From: Pseudomonas spelaei
GTDB lineage: Bacteria; Pseudomonadota; Gammaproteobacteria; Pseudomonadales; Pseudomonadaceae
DNA length: 64,000 bases
NCBI RefSeq assembly: GCF_009724245.1
Contig: NZ_WNNK01000017.1
Span: 62,001 to 126,000, forward strand
Reading direction: 5' to 3'
The notes under the pieces were generated by a model that was given only the letters and a program-made list of their open reading frames with translations, was not told where the DNA came from and searched no databases. The position numbers were made by a program, and so were the translations under genes. Positions 42,559 to 51,480 of this stretch are shown piece by piece; within the stretch, counting starts at the first letter, position 1; the number at the start of each line of letters is the position of its first letter.

Positions 42559-42720
42559 GTCAGGTAAAAACACCGAATGTAATCCACCGGAAAAAAAAGT
42601 AACATTTACGACCCGTTCTGAATGATGACGCGGGCCTTCACCGTCCGCACCGCCGTTCATTCAGATGGTTCCTCATGTCACCTGTGGAACCCCCCTCGAT
42701 TACCCAGAGCCTCCCCTGCC

Positions 42721-43845
42721 ATGCCCCTGCTCGACAGCCCCTTCGCCCAACTCGATCTGATCCGCCAGCCTGAGCAACAAAATGAGCCGTTGCAAGCCTT
42801 TGACGCGGCCGATGAGTACTTGCTCAACCACTTGGCGGAGCAACAGCCCTCCCTCGCAGCCCGCGTGTTGGTGCTCAATGACAGTTTTGGTGCCCTCGCG
42901 GCCAGCCTCGAAGGGCGGGTACAGGTGACCTCCAGCGGCGATTCGTTCCTCGGTGCTCAGGCCCTGGAGAAGAATCTGGTGCGCAACGGCAAGGCGTTCG
43001 ACGCCGTGTCGATGGTACCGGCCAGCCAGACGCCCACCGGGCCCTTCGACCGCGTACTGATCCGCGTACCGAAAACCCTGGCGTTGCTGGAAGAACAACT
43101 GATTCGTCTGCAAGGCCAACTGGCACCTGGCGCCGAAGTGATTGCCGCAGCCATGGTCAAGCACCTGCCCCGAGCCGCCGGTGAGTTACTGGAACGTTAC
43201 ATCGGCCCGATGCATGCCTCTCTGGCAGTGAAAAAAGCTCGCCTGCTGATCGCCACCCAGGCGGACCGGCCACAGGCGGTGTCGCCCTACCCCACCCGCT
43301 ATCACCTGGAAACACCCGCCATTGAGTTACTCAACCACGCCAACGTGTTTTGCCGCGAAGGACTGGACATCGGCACCCGGGCCTTCTTGCCGCACCTGCC
43401 ACAAAACCTGGGCAGCGCCCGGGTAGCGGACCTGGGCTGCGGCAATGGTGTACTGGCAATTGCCAGTGCGCTGCAAAACACCGAGGCGCACTACACCTTG
43501 GTGGATGAGTCATTCATGGCTGTGCAATCGGCCGCCGAAAACTGGCAGGTGGCGCTGGGTCAACGAGAAGTGGTGATTCGTCCCGGCGATGGCCTGGCAG
43601 ACCAGGAGCCGCAATCGCTGGACGTCATCCTGTGCAACCCACCGTTCCACCAACAACAGGTGGTGGGCGACTTCCTCGCCTGGCGTATGTTCCAGCAGGC
43701 CCGCGAAGCCTTGGTGGTGGGCGGCGCGTTGTATATCGTCGGCAACCGCCACCTGGGTTATCACAGCAAGTTGGCGCGGCTGTTCCGGGGCGTGGAACAA
43801 GTGGCCGCCACCCCGAAGTTCGTGATTCTCAAAGCGCGAAAATAA
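42721..43845 (+). CDS. rlmG: 23S rRNA (guanine(1835)-N(2))-methyltransferase
   Basis: Methylates G1835 of 23S rRNA; 374 residues from MPLLDSPFAQLDLIRQ. The open frame extends 33 codons up but this start fits the family. The C-terminal Rossmann methyltransferase domain has VADLGCGNGVLAIASAL and the catalytic NPPFH motif (VILCNPPFHQQ). The N-terminal half is the degenerate duplicate domain typical of RlmG/RsmC. Confidence 0.94.
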   Translation: MPLLDSPFAQLDLIRQPEQQNEPLQAFDAADEYLLNHLAEQQPSLAARVLVLNDSFGALAASLEGRVQVTSSGDSFLGAQALEKNLVRNGKAFDAVSMVPASQTPTGPFDRVLIRVPKTLALLEEQLIRLQGQLAPGAEVIAAAMVKHLPRAAGELLERYIGPMHASLAVKKARLLIATQADRPQAVSPYPTRYHLETPAIELLNHANVFCREGLDIGTRAFLPHLPQNLGSARVADLGCGNGVLAIASALQNTEAHYTLVDESFMAVQSAAENWQVALGQREVVIRPGDGLADQEPQSLDVILCNPPFHQQQVVGDFLAWRMFQQAREALVVGGALYIVGNRHLGYHSKLARLFRGVEQVAATPKFVILKARK

Positions 43846-43848
43846 AGC

Positions 43849-43874
43849 AAAAAAAACCCTCCGTGAGGAGGGTC
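43849..43874 (-). terminator. Terminator of the cio operon
   Basis: CCCTCC-TCAC-GGAGGG stem followed on the minus strand by eight Ts. It also lies at the end of the converging rlmG. Confidence 0.85.
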
Positions 43875-43907
43875 ATAAAGCCGTGCCGCAGGCGACGGGA
43901 TGGGATA

Positions 43908-44075
43908 TCAGTGGGTGGTCAGGCCTGCGGCATTCATGAACATGCGCATCAGGCTGGCCACCACGAACAGGGCCAGGACACTGCCGGTCCAGATCATCGC
44001 CAACCAGCCCAAGCGCTGCCAGAGCGGCTTTTTCTCAGCCTGTTCGATGTCGTGCAACGAAGGTTTGCCGGACAT
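43908..44075 (-). CDS. DUF2474 small membrane subunit of the cio oxidase
   Basis: A 55-residue gene: MSGKPSLHDIEQAEKKPLWQ, then one membrane helix GWLAMIWTGSVLALFVVASL and a short tail MRMFMNAAGLTTH. AGGAGG stands 7 bases before the ATG. It begins 12 bases after cioB. Similar one-helix peptides (CydX, CydY, DUF2474) accompany bd-type oxidases and stabilise them; the role here is inferred from that and from the operon position. Confidence 0.88.
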   Translation of the reverse strand: MSGKPSLHDIEQAEKKPLWQRLGWLAMIWTGSVLALFVVASLMRMFMNAAGLTTH

Positions 44076-44087
44076 GGATCAATCCTC

Positions 44088-45095
44088 CTAGTGATAACCG
44101 TCTTCGTGGGTGACCTTGCCGCGGAACACGTAATAGCTCCAGAAGGTGTAACCCAGGATGAACGGGATGATGAACAGCGTGCCCACCAGCATAAAGCCCT
44201 GGCTTTGCGGTGGTGCGGCAGCGTCCCAGATCGAGATCGACGGTGGCACGATGTTCGGCCACAGGCTGATGCCCAAGCCGCTGTAGCCGAGGAAGATCAG
44301 CACCAGCGTCAGCAGGAACGGCGTGTAGTGGGCGTTGCGGGCCACGGCGCGAATCAGTCCGTACAGGGTCACCAACACCAGGATCGGCACCGGCAGGAAC
44401 CAGAACAGGTTCGGCAAGGTGAACCAGCGCGAGGCGATTTCCGGGTGGGCCAGTGGCGTCCAGATACTGACGATGCCAATCACCGCCAACAAGACGAACG
44501 ACAACGGACGCGCCAGGTCATGCATCTGCAGTTGCAACTTGCCTTCGGTCTTCATGATCAGCCAGGTGCAACCCAGCAACGCATACGCCACGATCAGCGC
44601 CACGCCGCAAAACAGGGTAAACGGTGTGAGCCAGTCCAGAGAGCCACCGGCAAACTGGCGGTTAACCACCGGTATGCCGTCGATAAACGCCCCCAGTGCC
44701 ACGCCCTGGAAGAACGTCGCCGCCAGCGAGCCGCCGATAAAGGCCTTGTCCCACAGGTGACGTTTGTCGTCCTTGGCCTTGAAACGGAACTCGAAGGCCA
44801 CGCCCCGGAAGATCAGCCCGATCAACATCAGGATCAGCGGCAGGTACAGCGCCGACAGCACGACCGAGTAAGCCAGCGGGAAGGCGCCGAACAGTGCCGC
44901 GCCCCCCAGTACCAGCCAGGTTTCGTTGCCGTCCCAGACGGGAGCAACAGTGTTCATCATCACGTCACGGTCGGTCTTGCCCGGGATAAACGGAAAGAGA
45001 ATGCCGATTCCCAGGTCAAAACCGTCCATGACCACGTACATCATGATGCCGAAGATGATGATCACGGCCCAGATCAGTGGAAGATCAATACCCAT
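44088..45095 (-). CDS. cioB: Cyanide-insensitive bd-type ubiquinol oxidase subunit II
   Basis: Membrane subunit of the cyanide-insensitive terminal oxidase; 335 residues with about eight membrane helices (start MGIDLPLIWAVIIIFGIMMYVVMDGFDLGIGIL). The GFDLGIG block near residue 25 is the family signature. It follows cioA by one base and precedes the DUF2474 gene, so the three are one transcription unit. The oxidase keeps respiration going in cyanide, which many fluorescent pseudomonads produce. Confidence 0.96.
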   Translation of the reverse strand: MGIDLPLIWAVIIIFGIMMYVVMDGFDLGIGILFPFIPGKTDRDVMMNTVAPVWDGNETWLVLGGAALFGAFPLAYSVVLSALYLPLILMLIGLIFRGVAFEFRFKAKDDKRHLWDKAFIGGSLAATFFQGVALGAFIDGIPVVNRQFAGGSLDWLTPFTLFCGVALIVAYALLGCTWLIMKTEGKLQLQMHDLARPLSFVLLAVIGIVSIWTPLAHPEIASRWFTLPNLFWFLPVPILVLVTLYGLIRAVARNAHYTPFLLTLVLIFLGYSGLGISLWPNIVPPSISIWDAAAPPQSQGFMLVGTLFIIPFILGYTFWSYYVFRGKVTHEDGYH

Positions 45096-45096
45096 C

Positions 45097-46536
45097 TCAA
45101 TTCCCCTTGTTCAGGCTGTCGCCGTGATCGGCGTCATGGCTGTCACCGGCCGCAGACAACGGACGAGCCGGTGTGCGTTTCCGGCCAGGGCCACCGTGGC
45201 TGACTTCCGCACCTTCATTGATGACAGGACCTTTGCGCACCAGGCGCATCATGTAACCCAGGCCGGCGCCGAACAGCGCGAAGTACACCACCACAAACAG
45301 CACCAACGTAATGCTCATCTGCGCGAAGCTGTGGTTGGAAGACGCATCCGCCGTGCGCATCAAGCCGTAGACCACCCACGGCTGACGACCGATTTCGGTG
45401 GTGAACCAACCGGCGAGGATCGCGATCAGGCCGGACGGGCCCATCCACAGCGCCAGATACAGGAACGGCCGCGAGGTGTACAACTTGTCGCCCTTACGCA
45501 GCCAGAGGCTGAACAGGCCGGTGAAGATCATCAGGAAGCCCAGGCCGACCATGACCCGGAACGACCAGAACACGATGGTCGAGTTGGGGCGATCCTCAGG
45601 CGGGAACTCCTTGAGGGCCGGTACCTGCTTGTCCAGGGAATGAGTCAGGATCAAGCTGCCCAGGTAAGGAATTTCCACGGCGAACCTGGTCTTTTCGGCT
45701 TTCATATCCGGCCAGCCGAACAGGATCAACGGCGTCGGCTCGTTACCGATATTTTCCCAGTGACCTTCAATCGCGGCGATTTTCGCCGGCTGGTGCTTCA
45801 AGGTATTGAGCCCGTGGAAGTCACCGATGACGGCCTGGATCGGCGCCACGATCAACGCCATCCACATCGCCATCGAGAGCATGGTGCGAATCGCCGGATT
45901 GTCCTTGCCCCGTAGCAGGTGCCAGGCCGCCGATGAGCCGACGAAGAACGCCGTGGCCACAAAGGCTGCGGTCGCCATGTGCATCAGGCGGTAAGGGAAC
46001 GACGGGTTGAAGATCACCGCCAGCCAATCCACCGGGATCACTCGGCCATCAATGATTTCAAAGCCCTGAGGCGTTTGCATCCAGCTGTTGGAAGCAAGAA
46101 TCCAGAAGGTGGAGATCAACGTACCGACGGCCACCATCACCGTGGCAAAGAAGTGCAGCTTGCGTCCGACCTTGTTCCAGCCAAACAGCATCACCCCCAG
46201 GAAACCGGCTTCGAGGAAGAAGGCCGTAAGTACTTCATAGGTCAGCAACGGGCCCGTGACGGCGCCGGCAAAGTCCGAGAAGCGACTCCAGTTGGTGCCG
46301 AACTGATAGGCCATGACCAACCCGGACACCACACCCATGCCGAAGTTGACGGCAAAGATCTTCGACCAGAAATGGTAAAGGTCACGGTAGGTATCGTTGT
46401 GGGTCTTCAGCCACAGGCCTTCCAGCACCGCGAGGTAACTGGCCAGGCCGATGGTGATGGCCGGGAACAGGATGTGGAACGAGATGGTGAATGCGAACTG
46501 AATTCGGGCGAGATCTAGCGCCTCCAAACCGAACAT
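45097..46536 (-). CDS. cioA: Cyanide-insensitive bd-type ubiquinol oxidase subunit I
   Basis: Haem-bearing subunit that oxidises ubiquinol and reduces oxygen; 479 residues, short for CydA because the Q loop is short, as in the CIO class. The start MFGLEALDLARIQFAFTISFHILFPAITIG carries the haem-ligand His19-type region. GRQPWVVYGLMRT is the conserved block before helix eight. A perfect ANR box lies 160 bases upstream. In P. aeruginosa Anr represses cioAB in low oxygen. Confidence 0.96.
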   Translation of the reverse strand: MFGLEALDLARIQFAFTISFHILFPAITIGLASYLAVLEGLWLKTHNDTYRDLYHFWSKIFAVNFGMGVVSGLVMAYQFGTNWSRFSDFAGAVTGPLLTYEVLTAFFLEAGFLGVMLFGWNKVGRKLHFFATVMVAVGTLISTFWILASNSWMQTPQGFEIIDGRVIPVDWLAVIFNPSFPYRLMHMATAAFVATAFFVGSSAAWHLLRGKDNPAIRTMLSMAMWMALIVAPIQAVIGDFHGLNTLKHQPAKIAAIEGHWENIGNEPTPLILFGWPDMKAEKTRFAVEIPYLGSLILTHSLDKQVPALKEFPPEDRPNSTIVFWSFRVMVGLGFLMIFTGLFSLWLRKGDKLYTSRPFLYLALWMGPSGLIAILAGWFTTEIGRQPWVVYGLMRTADASSNHSFAQMSITLVLFVVVYFALFGAGLGYMMRLVRKGPVINEGAEVSHGGPGRKRTPARPLSAAGDSHDADHGDSLNKGN

Positions 46537-46655
46537 AAGTCTTCCTCTGTCAGGTAATACCGAATGCCGGCTGCCAGCTCAGCATCCACTGGCCCCACGG
46601 ATATGGAGTGTGGCGAATTCAAATTCGTTTCTTTTTTTAACCAGCCACGCAGGGA

Positions 46656-46678
46656 GTCTGGCCTTGCGGCCGCCAGAC
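46656..46678. promoter_or_regulatory. Inverted repeat in the cioA upstream region
   Basis: GTCTGG (46656-46661) and CCAGAC (46673-46678) with an 11-base GC-rich centre. It lies between the ANR box and cioA and may be an operator or a leader hairpin. Confidence 0.3.
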
Positions 46679-46695
46679 CAATTCCCGCAAAGGTT

Positions 46696-46709
46696 TTGAT
46701 CTGGATCAA
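46696..46709. promoter_or_regulatory. Perfect ANR/FNR box upstream of cioA
   Basis: TTGATCTGGATCAA matches TTGATNNNNATCAA exactly. It sits in the divergent gap, 160 bases from cioA and 157 from the MFS gene, so either or both could be controlled. Oxygen-responsive Anr control of cioAB is known in P. aeruginosa. Confidence 0.8.
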
Positions 46710-46865
46710 GCATTGCTGAAAGAGTAGTCCCATTTTCGGCATTGGCCTGTGTGGTCTTTTGCCGCGTGACAGGTTGCCTCAGCCCGGGGCCTTGGGATTA
46801 CCGCAACTATTGGTTACAACTTGGTGATAACCTCGCTTTTCCCCGAGCCAGACCTGTCTCCCCTC

Positions 46866-48104
46866 ATGCCCAGTGAACCCGCGCTGCTATTACGCCATCA
46901 CCGCCCTTTCATCGCGTTCTGGCTGGCGCGAATCTTCACCGCCAGTGGCTTCCAGATGCTTACCGTGGCCATCGGCTGGAACCTCTACCAACTCACCGGT
47001 AACGTGCTCGACCTAGGATTGGTCGGCCTGGTCGAATTCGCACCTCGAGTCTTGTTCATGCTTCACACCGGTCACGTGGCCGATCGCTATGAACGGCGCA
47101 AAGTCGCGGCCATTTGCCAGACGGTGCAGGCGCTGATCGCGCTCGCCCTGGCCATCGGCGGCCTGACCGGCAACGTCACCCGCGAGCTGATCTTCATTCT
47201 CGCCTTCCTGCTGGGTGCGGCGCGCTCCTTTGAAATGCCCACGACCCAGGCGCTGCTACCCAGCATCGTACCCAGCGGGCTATTTCCCCGCGCCGTGGCC
47301 TCGTCACAAGCGGCCCAGCAATTGGCGACCATCGTCGCCCCGGCCTTGGGCGGCCTGCTCTACGCCTTCGGTAGCGTCTGGGTATATGGCCCGACAGTGC
47401 TGTTGTACCTGATCGCCTGCGTGCTGACCCTGAACCTCCCCGCTCGACAAACTCCGCTGAACAAAGCCCCGGCAACCATGGACTCACTGCTGGCCGGGAT
47501 TCGTTTTATCCGCAGTCGACAGGACATCCTCGGGGCGATTTCCCTGGATCTGTTCGCCGTGCTGTTGGGCGGCGCTACGGCATTACTGCCCGTGTTTGCC
47601 AAGGACATTCTGCTGACCGGTCCCTGGGGCTTGGGGCTGCTGCGTTCGGCGCCGGCAGTGGGCGCGTTGTTAATGTCGTTGTGGCTGGCGCGGTTTGCCG
47701 TGGAGCGTAAGGTCGGGCGGATCATGTTCACCGCCGTCGGTGTGTTCGGCGTGGCGACCATTGCCTTCGGGCTGTCCACCTCGTTCTGGTTTTCCCTGGC
47801 GGTGCTGGTGGTATTGGGCGCGGCGGACATGATCAGCATGGTGATCCGGGCATCCTTCGTGCAGTTGGAAACACCCGATGAGATGCGTGGCCGGGTCAGC
47901 GCGGTCAACGGGCTGTTTATCGGTGCGTCGAATCAGTTGGGCGAGTTTGAATCGGGGATCACCGCCCATTGGTTCGGCACAGTACCGGCGGTGGTAATGG
48001 GCGGGATCGGCACGCTGGTGGTGACCGGGGTCTGGATCAAACTGTTCCCCAGCCTGGCCAATCGCGACCGTATGCATGAGCCGGTGGAAGAGACAAGCGC
48101 TTAA
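46866..48104 (+). CDS. MFS exporter, EntS-like
   Basis: A 412-residue major facilitator with about 12 membrane helices. The motif-A block GHVADRYERRKVA lies between helices 2 and 3. FWLARIFTASGFQMLTVAIGWNLYQLTG and RGRVSAVNGLFIGASNQLGEFESG are typical of the EntS/MFS_3 group that includes siderophore and drug exporters. Start chosen at MPSEPALLLRHH; a TTG/GTG start 45 bases earlier is possible. It is divergent from cioA, and the substrate is unknown. Confidence 0.85.
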   Translation: MPSEPALLLRHHRPFIAFWLARIFTASGFQMLTVAIGWNLYQLTGNVLDLGLVGLVEFAPRVLFMLHTGHVADRYERRKVAAICQTVQALIALALAIGGLTGNVTRELIFILAFLLGAARSFEMPTTQALLPSIVPSGLFPRAVASSQAAQQLATIVAPALGGLLYAFGSVWVYGPTVLLYLIACVLTLNLPARQTPLNKAPATMDSLLAGIRFIRSRQDILGAISLDLFAVLLGGATALLPVFAKDILLTGPWGLGLLRSAPAVGALLMSLWLARFAVERKVGRIMFTAVGVFGVATIAFGLSTSFWFSLAVLVVLGAADMISMVIRASFVQLETPDEMRGRVSAVNGLFIGASNQLGEFESGITAHWFGTVPAVVMGGIGTLVVTGVWIKLFPSLANRDRMHEPVEETSA

Positions 48105-48245
48105 GCACTGTGTCTGTTGAATCAACTTATATCGGCTGGAGACGGAACGAATTCGTACACCGGGGTCACGTAAGCGTTAGGGCATTGCTGGAAAATTCCC
48201 GCGATATCCGAATACCTTTCAACATACTCTCGGCCGGTGATAGAT

Positions 48246-50738
48246 ATGAACACTGCTAGCGTATCCATTCGGACAACTCCCCCCCATCCATTGCCGGCTA
48301 CCTCCTGGGATACCCCCAACGAAAACTACACGCTGCTGACCACCAAGGATCAGTTCACGGCAAGCATCACAAAAGATATGAACAGCGGGCTCATGAGGCC
48401 CGAAGTTAACCAGATGGTCGATGCCGTGATGTGGCCGGGTAAAAACAAAAGCCCTCAAGTGCAAGTCAAAACCTTTGCCGTGGACGGTATTCAAGCCAAG
48501 GACATCATTTTCATTCAACGTGTACCGCCTGTGCCTGACGGGCCCAATATCGTGCTTTTTATTCCAGAAAAAGAAGGGAGCTCATTTCAATCGTTCAAGA
48601 CTGTCGAAGAAATGAATACGTGGTTAAAAACCCAGGCCAACGACCCCAATCGACTGGAGAGATTCAGCCAGCACTTTGCAGAGGGTGGCTCTCCCGCAAA
48701 AAAGGCGCGCGTCATCGATACGATGACTCGGTTCAGAAACAATGATATCAACGCCATCGTCGGCCCCTATGCCAACGAAGGAGGCGATATTTTCGGGCGT
48801 TTGGATAAAACCCCCTCCGCGCCGCCCACGTCGGTCAATGGCTTGACCAATATTAAAGAGGAACGTTCTTCACCTGAAGGGCGGGTACTTTATTCAGGGC
48901 AGCGACCTGATGGGGGAAAAGTCTTATTTGAATATGACGCCTACGGAAACCTTCTAGGCCAAGACAAACAGCGCAACTTCTATTTCGTTAAAGATGGCTT
49001 GAACAGTCACAAACCACTCGTGCCAATGACAGCCAGCGAGTTCAGGCACAAGGTTCAGCATGAAGCGGCCAACAATGTCGGGGCGAACAATATCAGGGGG
49101 CTCTACGATGAGCTTCTGACTCACCTTGAGCACCCCTCTGCCGGTATCGGGGATGCCTTGCAAGTTTTCGGCGTGAATAAAAGCACCGCGGACACTGTAG
49201 AGCGATATCTGGACAACCCATTCAGCGCGCTGTTGGTTGATTTGAACACCAACAATCAGATCGGCAAGGTATTCGGTCTCGACAAATCGACCATGGATTC
49301 AGAGCTCAAAGGCGTCGGCGATTTCGCCCAGGGATTTGTCCCGGTTTATGGCCAAGCCAGAGCGCTCTCATCGCTACTGGCGAAGGCTATTCGAAATGAG
49401 CCGCTGAGCGATCAGGAGACAAGGGATCTGGCAGATGGGCTTGCGCTTAAACCGAACAGTCCCGCCAGGAAAAACGGGCCAGGACCGCAAGCGCCACGCG
49501 AGCCTTACAACCTGGCAAATGATCGTAAGCCCGCAGCTCCTGAGGTCAAGCAGGTAGAGACGATACCACGTGAGGAGCCTGCGCCGAGCAGCGCCAAGCC
49601 AGACTCCGCAGCGCCCGCCGAACCGGAGGTAAATCGCCTGCGCCCCTCCCAGTGGCCCGATATCAGCCGTCACGCCATAGCGGAGGGTGAGCAGCTGATC
49701 GAAGGTGCCAAGACTAACGCCAAAGGCATGTATCAAGTCAAAGGACCACAGGGCGAAGACCGATGGTTTATACGGTTGACCGACGACAAGGGGACCAACC
49801 GGGTATATGAGATCGACGGCCGATTCAAACTCAGTGACGGTTATGTCCAGATTATCGACCCACACACCCACAAGCCTGTGATGACAGTACATTCCACCCG
49901 GGATGGCGGCTGGGAACCGGTCACCGGGCCTGGGGGCATGCCATGGCCATGGCAATCAGGAAGCTCAGCAGGTCAACCGTTTGACCCCGGCGCATATGAC
50001 TATCCGGCTGAAGGAGAATCTTCAGCGTCGAGGACGAACGAAAAAATAGATAAAAAGTTGAAGAAGGACGCTAACAACTATCATAAAAAAGCAAAATCGA
50101 AGGCGATGCCCGTTCATCCGCAGATACCACGCAATGCGTCGCCAACAGAGGTCATCAACGTCGTATTCCAAAAATCACTCGGTATGATTATCGGCGAGGA
50201 CCATTCGCAATCCGCCGGGTTACGACTGCTTATTGATAACGCAGGCGAGTTCAAGAAAAACAATGTAACCACGTTGTATTCGGAGGGATTCGACCACTCG
50301 CTGCAACCTGATCTGGATAATTTTTTCGACACGGGTGAGTTCTCTCCCGCGTTAAGGAACAATTTAAGACTCATTGACCGCGCCCATAGCGCACACGGCC
50401 CCTATACCAATAGAGAACTTCTTTTAAGCATGCGACAGCATGGCATTCGGGTTAAAGCGATTGATGTGCCCTCTGTGGAACCAAAATCCACGCGGCTTAA
50501 AAACATGAACTACTACGCAGCCAAGCTGATCGAGAGCGATCAGGCGGCTAACCCCCAAGCAAAATGGATTGCAAGAGTCGGCAGCGACCATGTGTTCACC
50601 TATGACGGTGAACCTCCTATTCGAGGTATTTCTAATCTGACAGGCGCAACAGGGGTTTCCGTCGACGATGCGGTTCCAAATAGAGGAACCTCTGTCATTC
50701 AATCTCCAGACAAAACAGAACTCTATATTGACCTGTAA
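48246..50738 (+). CDS. Candidate dermonecrotic/membrane-targeted effector toxin with Tiki/ChaN-like C-terminal domain
   Basis: An 830-residue protein without signal peptide or membrane helices. Residues ~20-400 resemble the N-terminal part of the large dermonecrotic-type (DUF6543) toxins of P. fluorescens; a lone YD-like segment FEYDAYGNLLG occurs near 230. A Pro/Glu-rich linker covers ~405-465. The C-terminal ~200 residues show GEDH at 650-653, SEGFD at 679-683 and GSDH at 779-782, a pattern like the GExH...E...GxxH arrangement of the TIKI/ChaN/EreA clan. The gene stands alone, with lower GC than its neighbours. The alternative GTG start is 9 bases up. No immunity or secretion gene is adjacent. 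Confidence 0.55.
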   Translation: MNTASVSIRTTPPHPLPATSWDTPNENYTLLTTKDQFTASITKDMNSGLMRPEVNQMVDAVMWPGKNKSPQVQVKTFAVDGIQAKDIIFIQRVPPVPDGPNIVLFIPEKEGSSFQSFKTVEEMNTWLKTQANDPNRLERFSQHFAEGGSPAKKARVIDTMTRFRNNDINAIVGPYANEGGDIFGRLDKTPSAPPTSVNGLTNIKEERSSPEGRVLYSGQRPDGGKVLFEYDAYGNLLGQDKQRNFYFVKDGLNSHKPLVPMTASEFRHKVQHEAANNVGANNIRGLYDELLTHLEHPSAGIGDALQVFGVNKSTADTVERYLDNPFSALLVDLNTNNQIGKVFGLDKSTMDSELKGVGDFAQGFVPVYGQARALSSLLAKAIRNEPLSDQETRDLADGLALKPNSPARKNGPGPQAPREPYNLANDRKPAAPEVKQVETIPREEPAPSSAKPDSAAPAEPEVNRLRPSQWPDISRHAIAEGEQLIEGAKTNAKGMYQVKGPQGEDRWFIRLTDDKGTNRVYEIDGRFKLSDGYVQIIDPHTHKPVMTVHSTRDGGWEPVTGPGGMPWPWQSGSSAGQPFDPGAYDYPAEGESSASRTNEKIDKKLKKDANNYHKKAKSKAMPVHPQIPRNASPTEVINVVFQKSLGMIIGEDHSQSAGLRLLIDNAGEFKKNNVTTLYSEGFDHSLQPDLDNFFDTGEFSPALRNNLRLIDRAHSAHGPYTNRELLLSMRQHGIRVKAIDVPSVEPKSTRLKNMNYYAAKLIESDQAANPQAKWIARVGSDHVFTYDGEPPIRGISNLTGATGVSVDDAVPNRGTSVIQSPDKTELYIDL

Positions 50739-50742
50739 ATGC

Positions 50743-50760
50743 TCCCCCCGAAGGGGGGGG
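50743..50760 (+). terminator. Short C/G hairpin after the toxin candidate
   Basis: CCCCCC-GAA-GGGGGG right after the stop, without a T-run. It is probably the transcript end of the toxin gene. Confidence 0.4.
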
Positions 50761-50824
50761 TGTACCCTGATCTGATACTTGCCGACGGCGTAGCGGTTGA
50801 GGATGTCCGTTTGCAGCTCAGTGA

Positions 50825-51271
50825 TCAGCGGATATCGAGCAGCGTCTTCAAGGTATTCTGCGGGCCGTTAATCGACGAGTTGCTGTATTCGAACCAGCCC
50901 TGGGCTTCGACATTCAGGTCAAACACATAGATGTAGCCCATCAAGGTGCCCGCACCATTGCAGGCCTGGCTGATGTTACCGACCTGGCACACGCTCGTAC
51001 GCTGCCCGTCCAGTTTTGCGCCATTGAAGCGGCCCATGGGGTTGTTACCCAGGCCGACTTCCATCACATACACCTTGGTCAGCCCGCGATGTTCGCATTG
51101 CCGGGTGCTGTCAGCTCGCTCGGGGATGGATTCCGTGCAACTCGCCGACTCGACCTTGAACACCCGCACCTCGCTCAAGGCCGGTGCAGGCGCGCTCCAG
51201 GCCGGTGCAGCCGCCAACCACAAGCCCGTACAACCGAGCAGACCCAGGCTCAAGGCGATGGCTTTTTTCAT
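50825..51271 (-). CDS. Small exported protein, DUF4879/YolA-like
   Basis: A 148-residue exported protein; the start MKKAIALSLGLLGCTGLWLAAAPAWS is a signal peptide, cleaved near SA-PA. The mature domain has three or four cysteines (SASCTE, RQCEHRG, SVCQVG, SQACNG), probably paired. RGLTKVYVMEVGLGNNPMGR and GWFEYSNSSING resemble the DUF4879/YolA-type secreted proteins; this is a recollection, not a computed match. It converges on the toxin candidate. Confidence 0.6.
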   Translation of the reverse strand: MKKAIALSLGLLGCTGLWLAAAPAWSAPAPALSEVRVFKVESASCTESIPERADSTRQCEHRGLTKVYVMEVGLGNNPMGRFNGAKLDGQRTSVCQVGNISQACNGAGTLMGYIYVFDLNVEAQGWFEYSNSSINGPQNTLKTLLDIR

Positions 51272-51480
51272 GCTGTTGATAACTCCCCACGAATCGTCGG
51301 CAAAGTATGACTCAAGCCTTCGCCAACCAGAACTATACTCGACAGCCACTAAGCCTCGGCTGCTGGTATGATGCGCCGCTTTTTCCGAACCTCTGCGAAA
51401 ATGCACGGCGCTTGGCGCAGTTTGTGCTTTGACTTAGAGGTCAACAATTCACGGCGCCGAATGCGCCACAGGGAGCAGAA

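Noticed and set aside
43632..45203. 523-codon open frame across rlmG and cioB
   Set aside because: Very Gln/His/Arg-rich, overlaps two real genes, no ribosome site.
51272..51480. Purine riboswitch before the NCS2 permease
   Set aside because: No conserved purine aptamer core is visible; such riboswitches are not typical of Pseudomonas.
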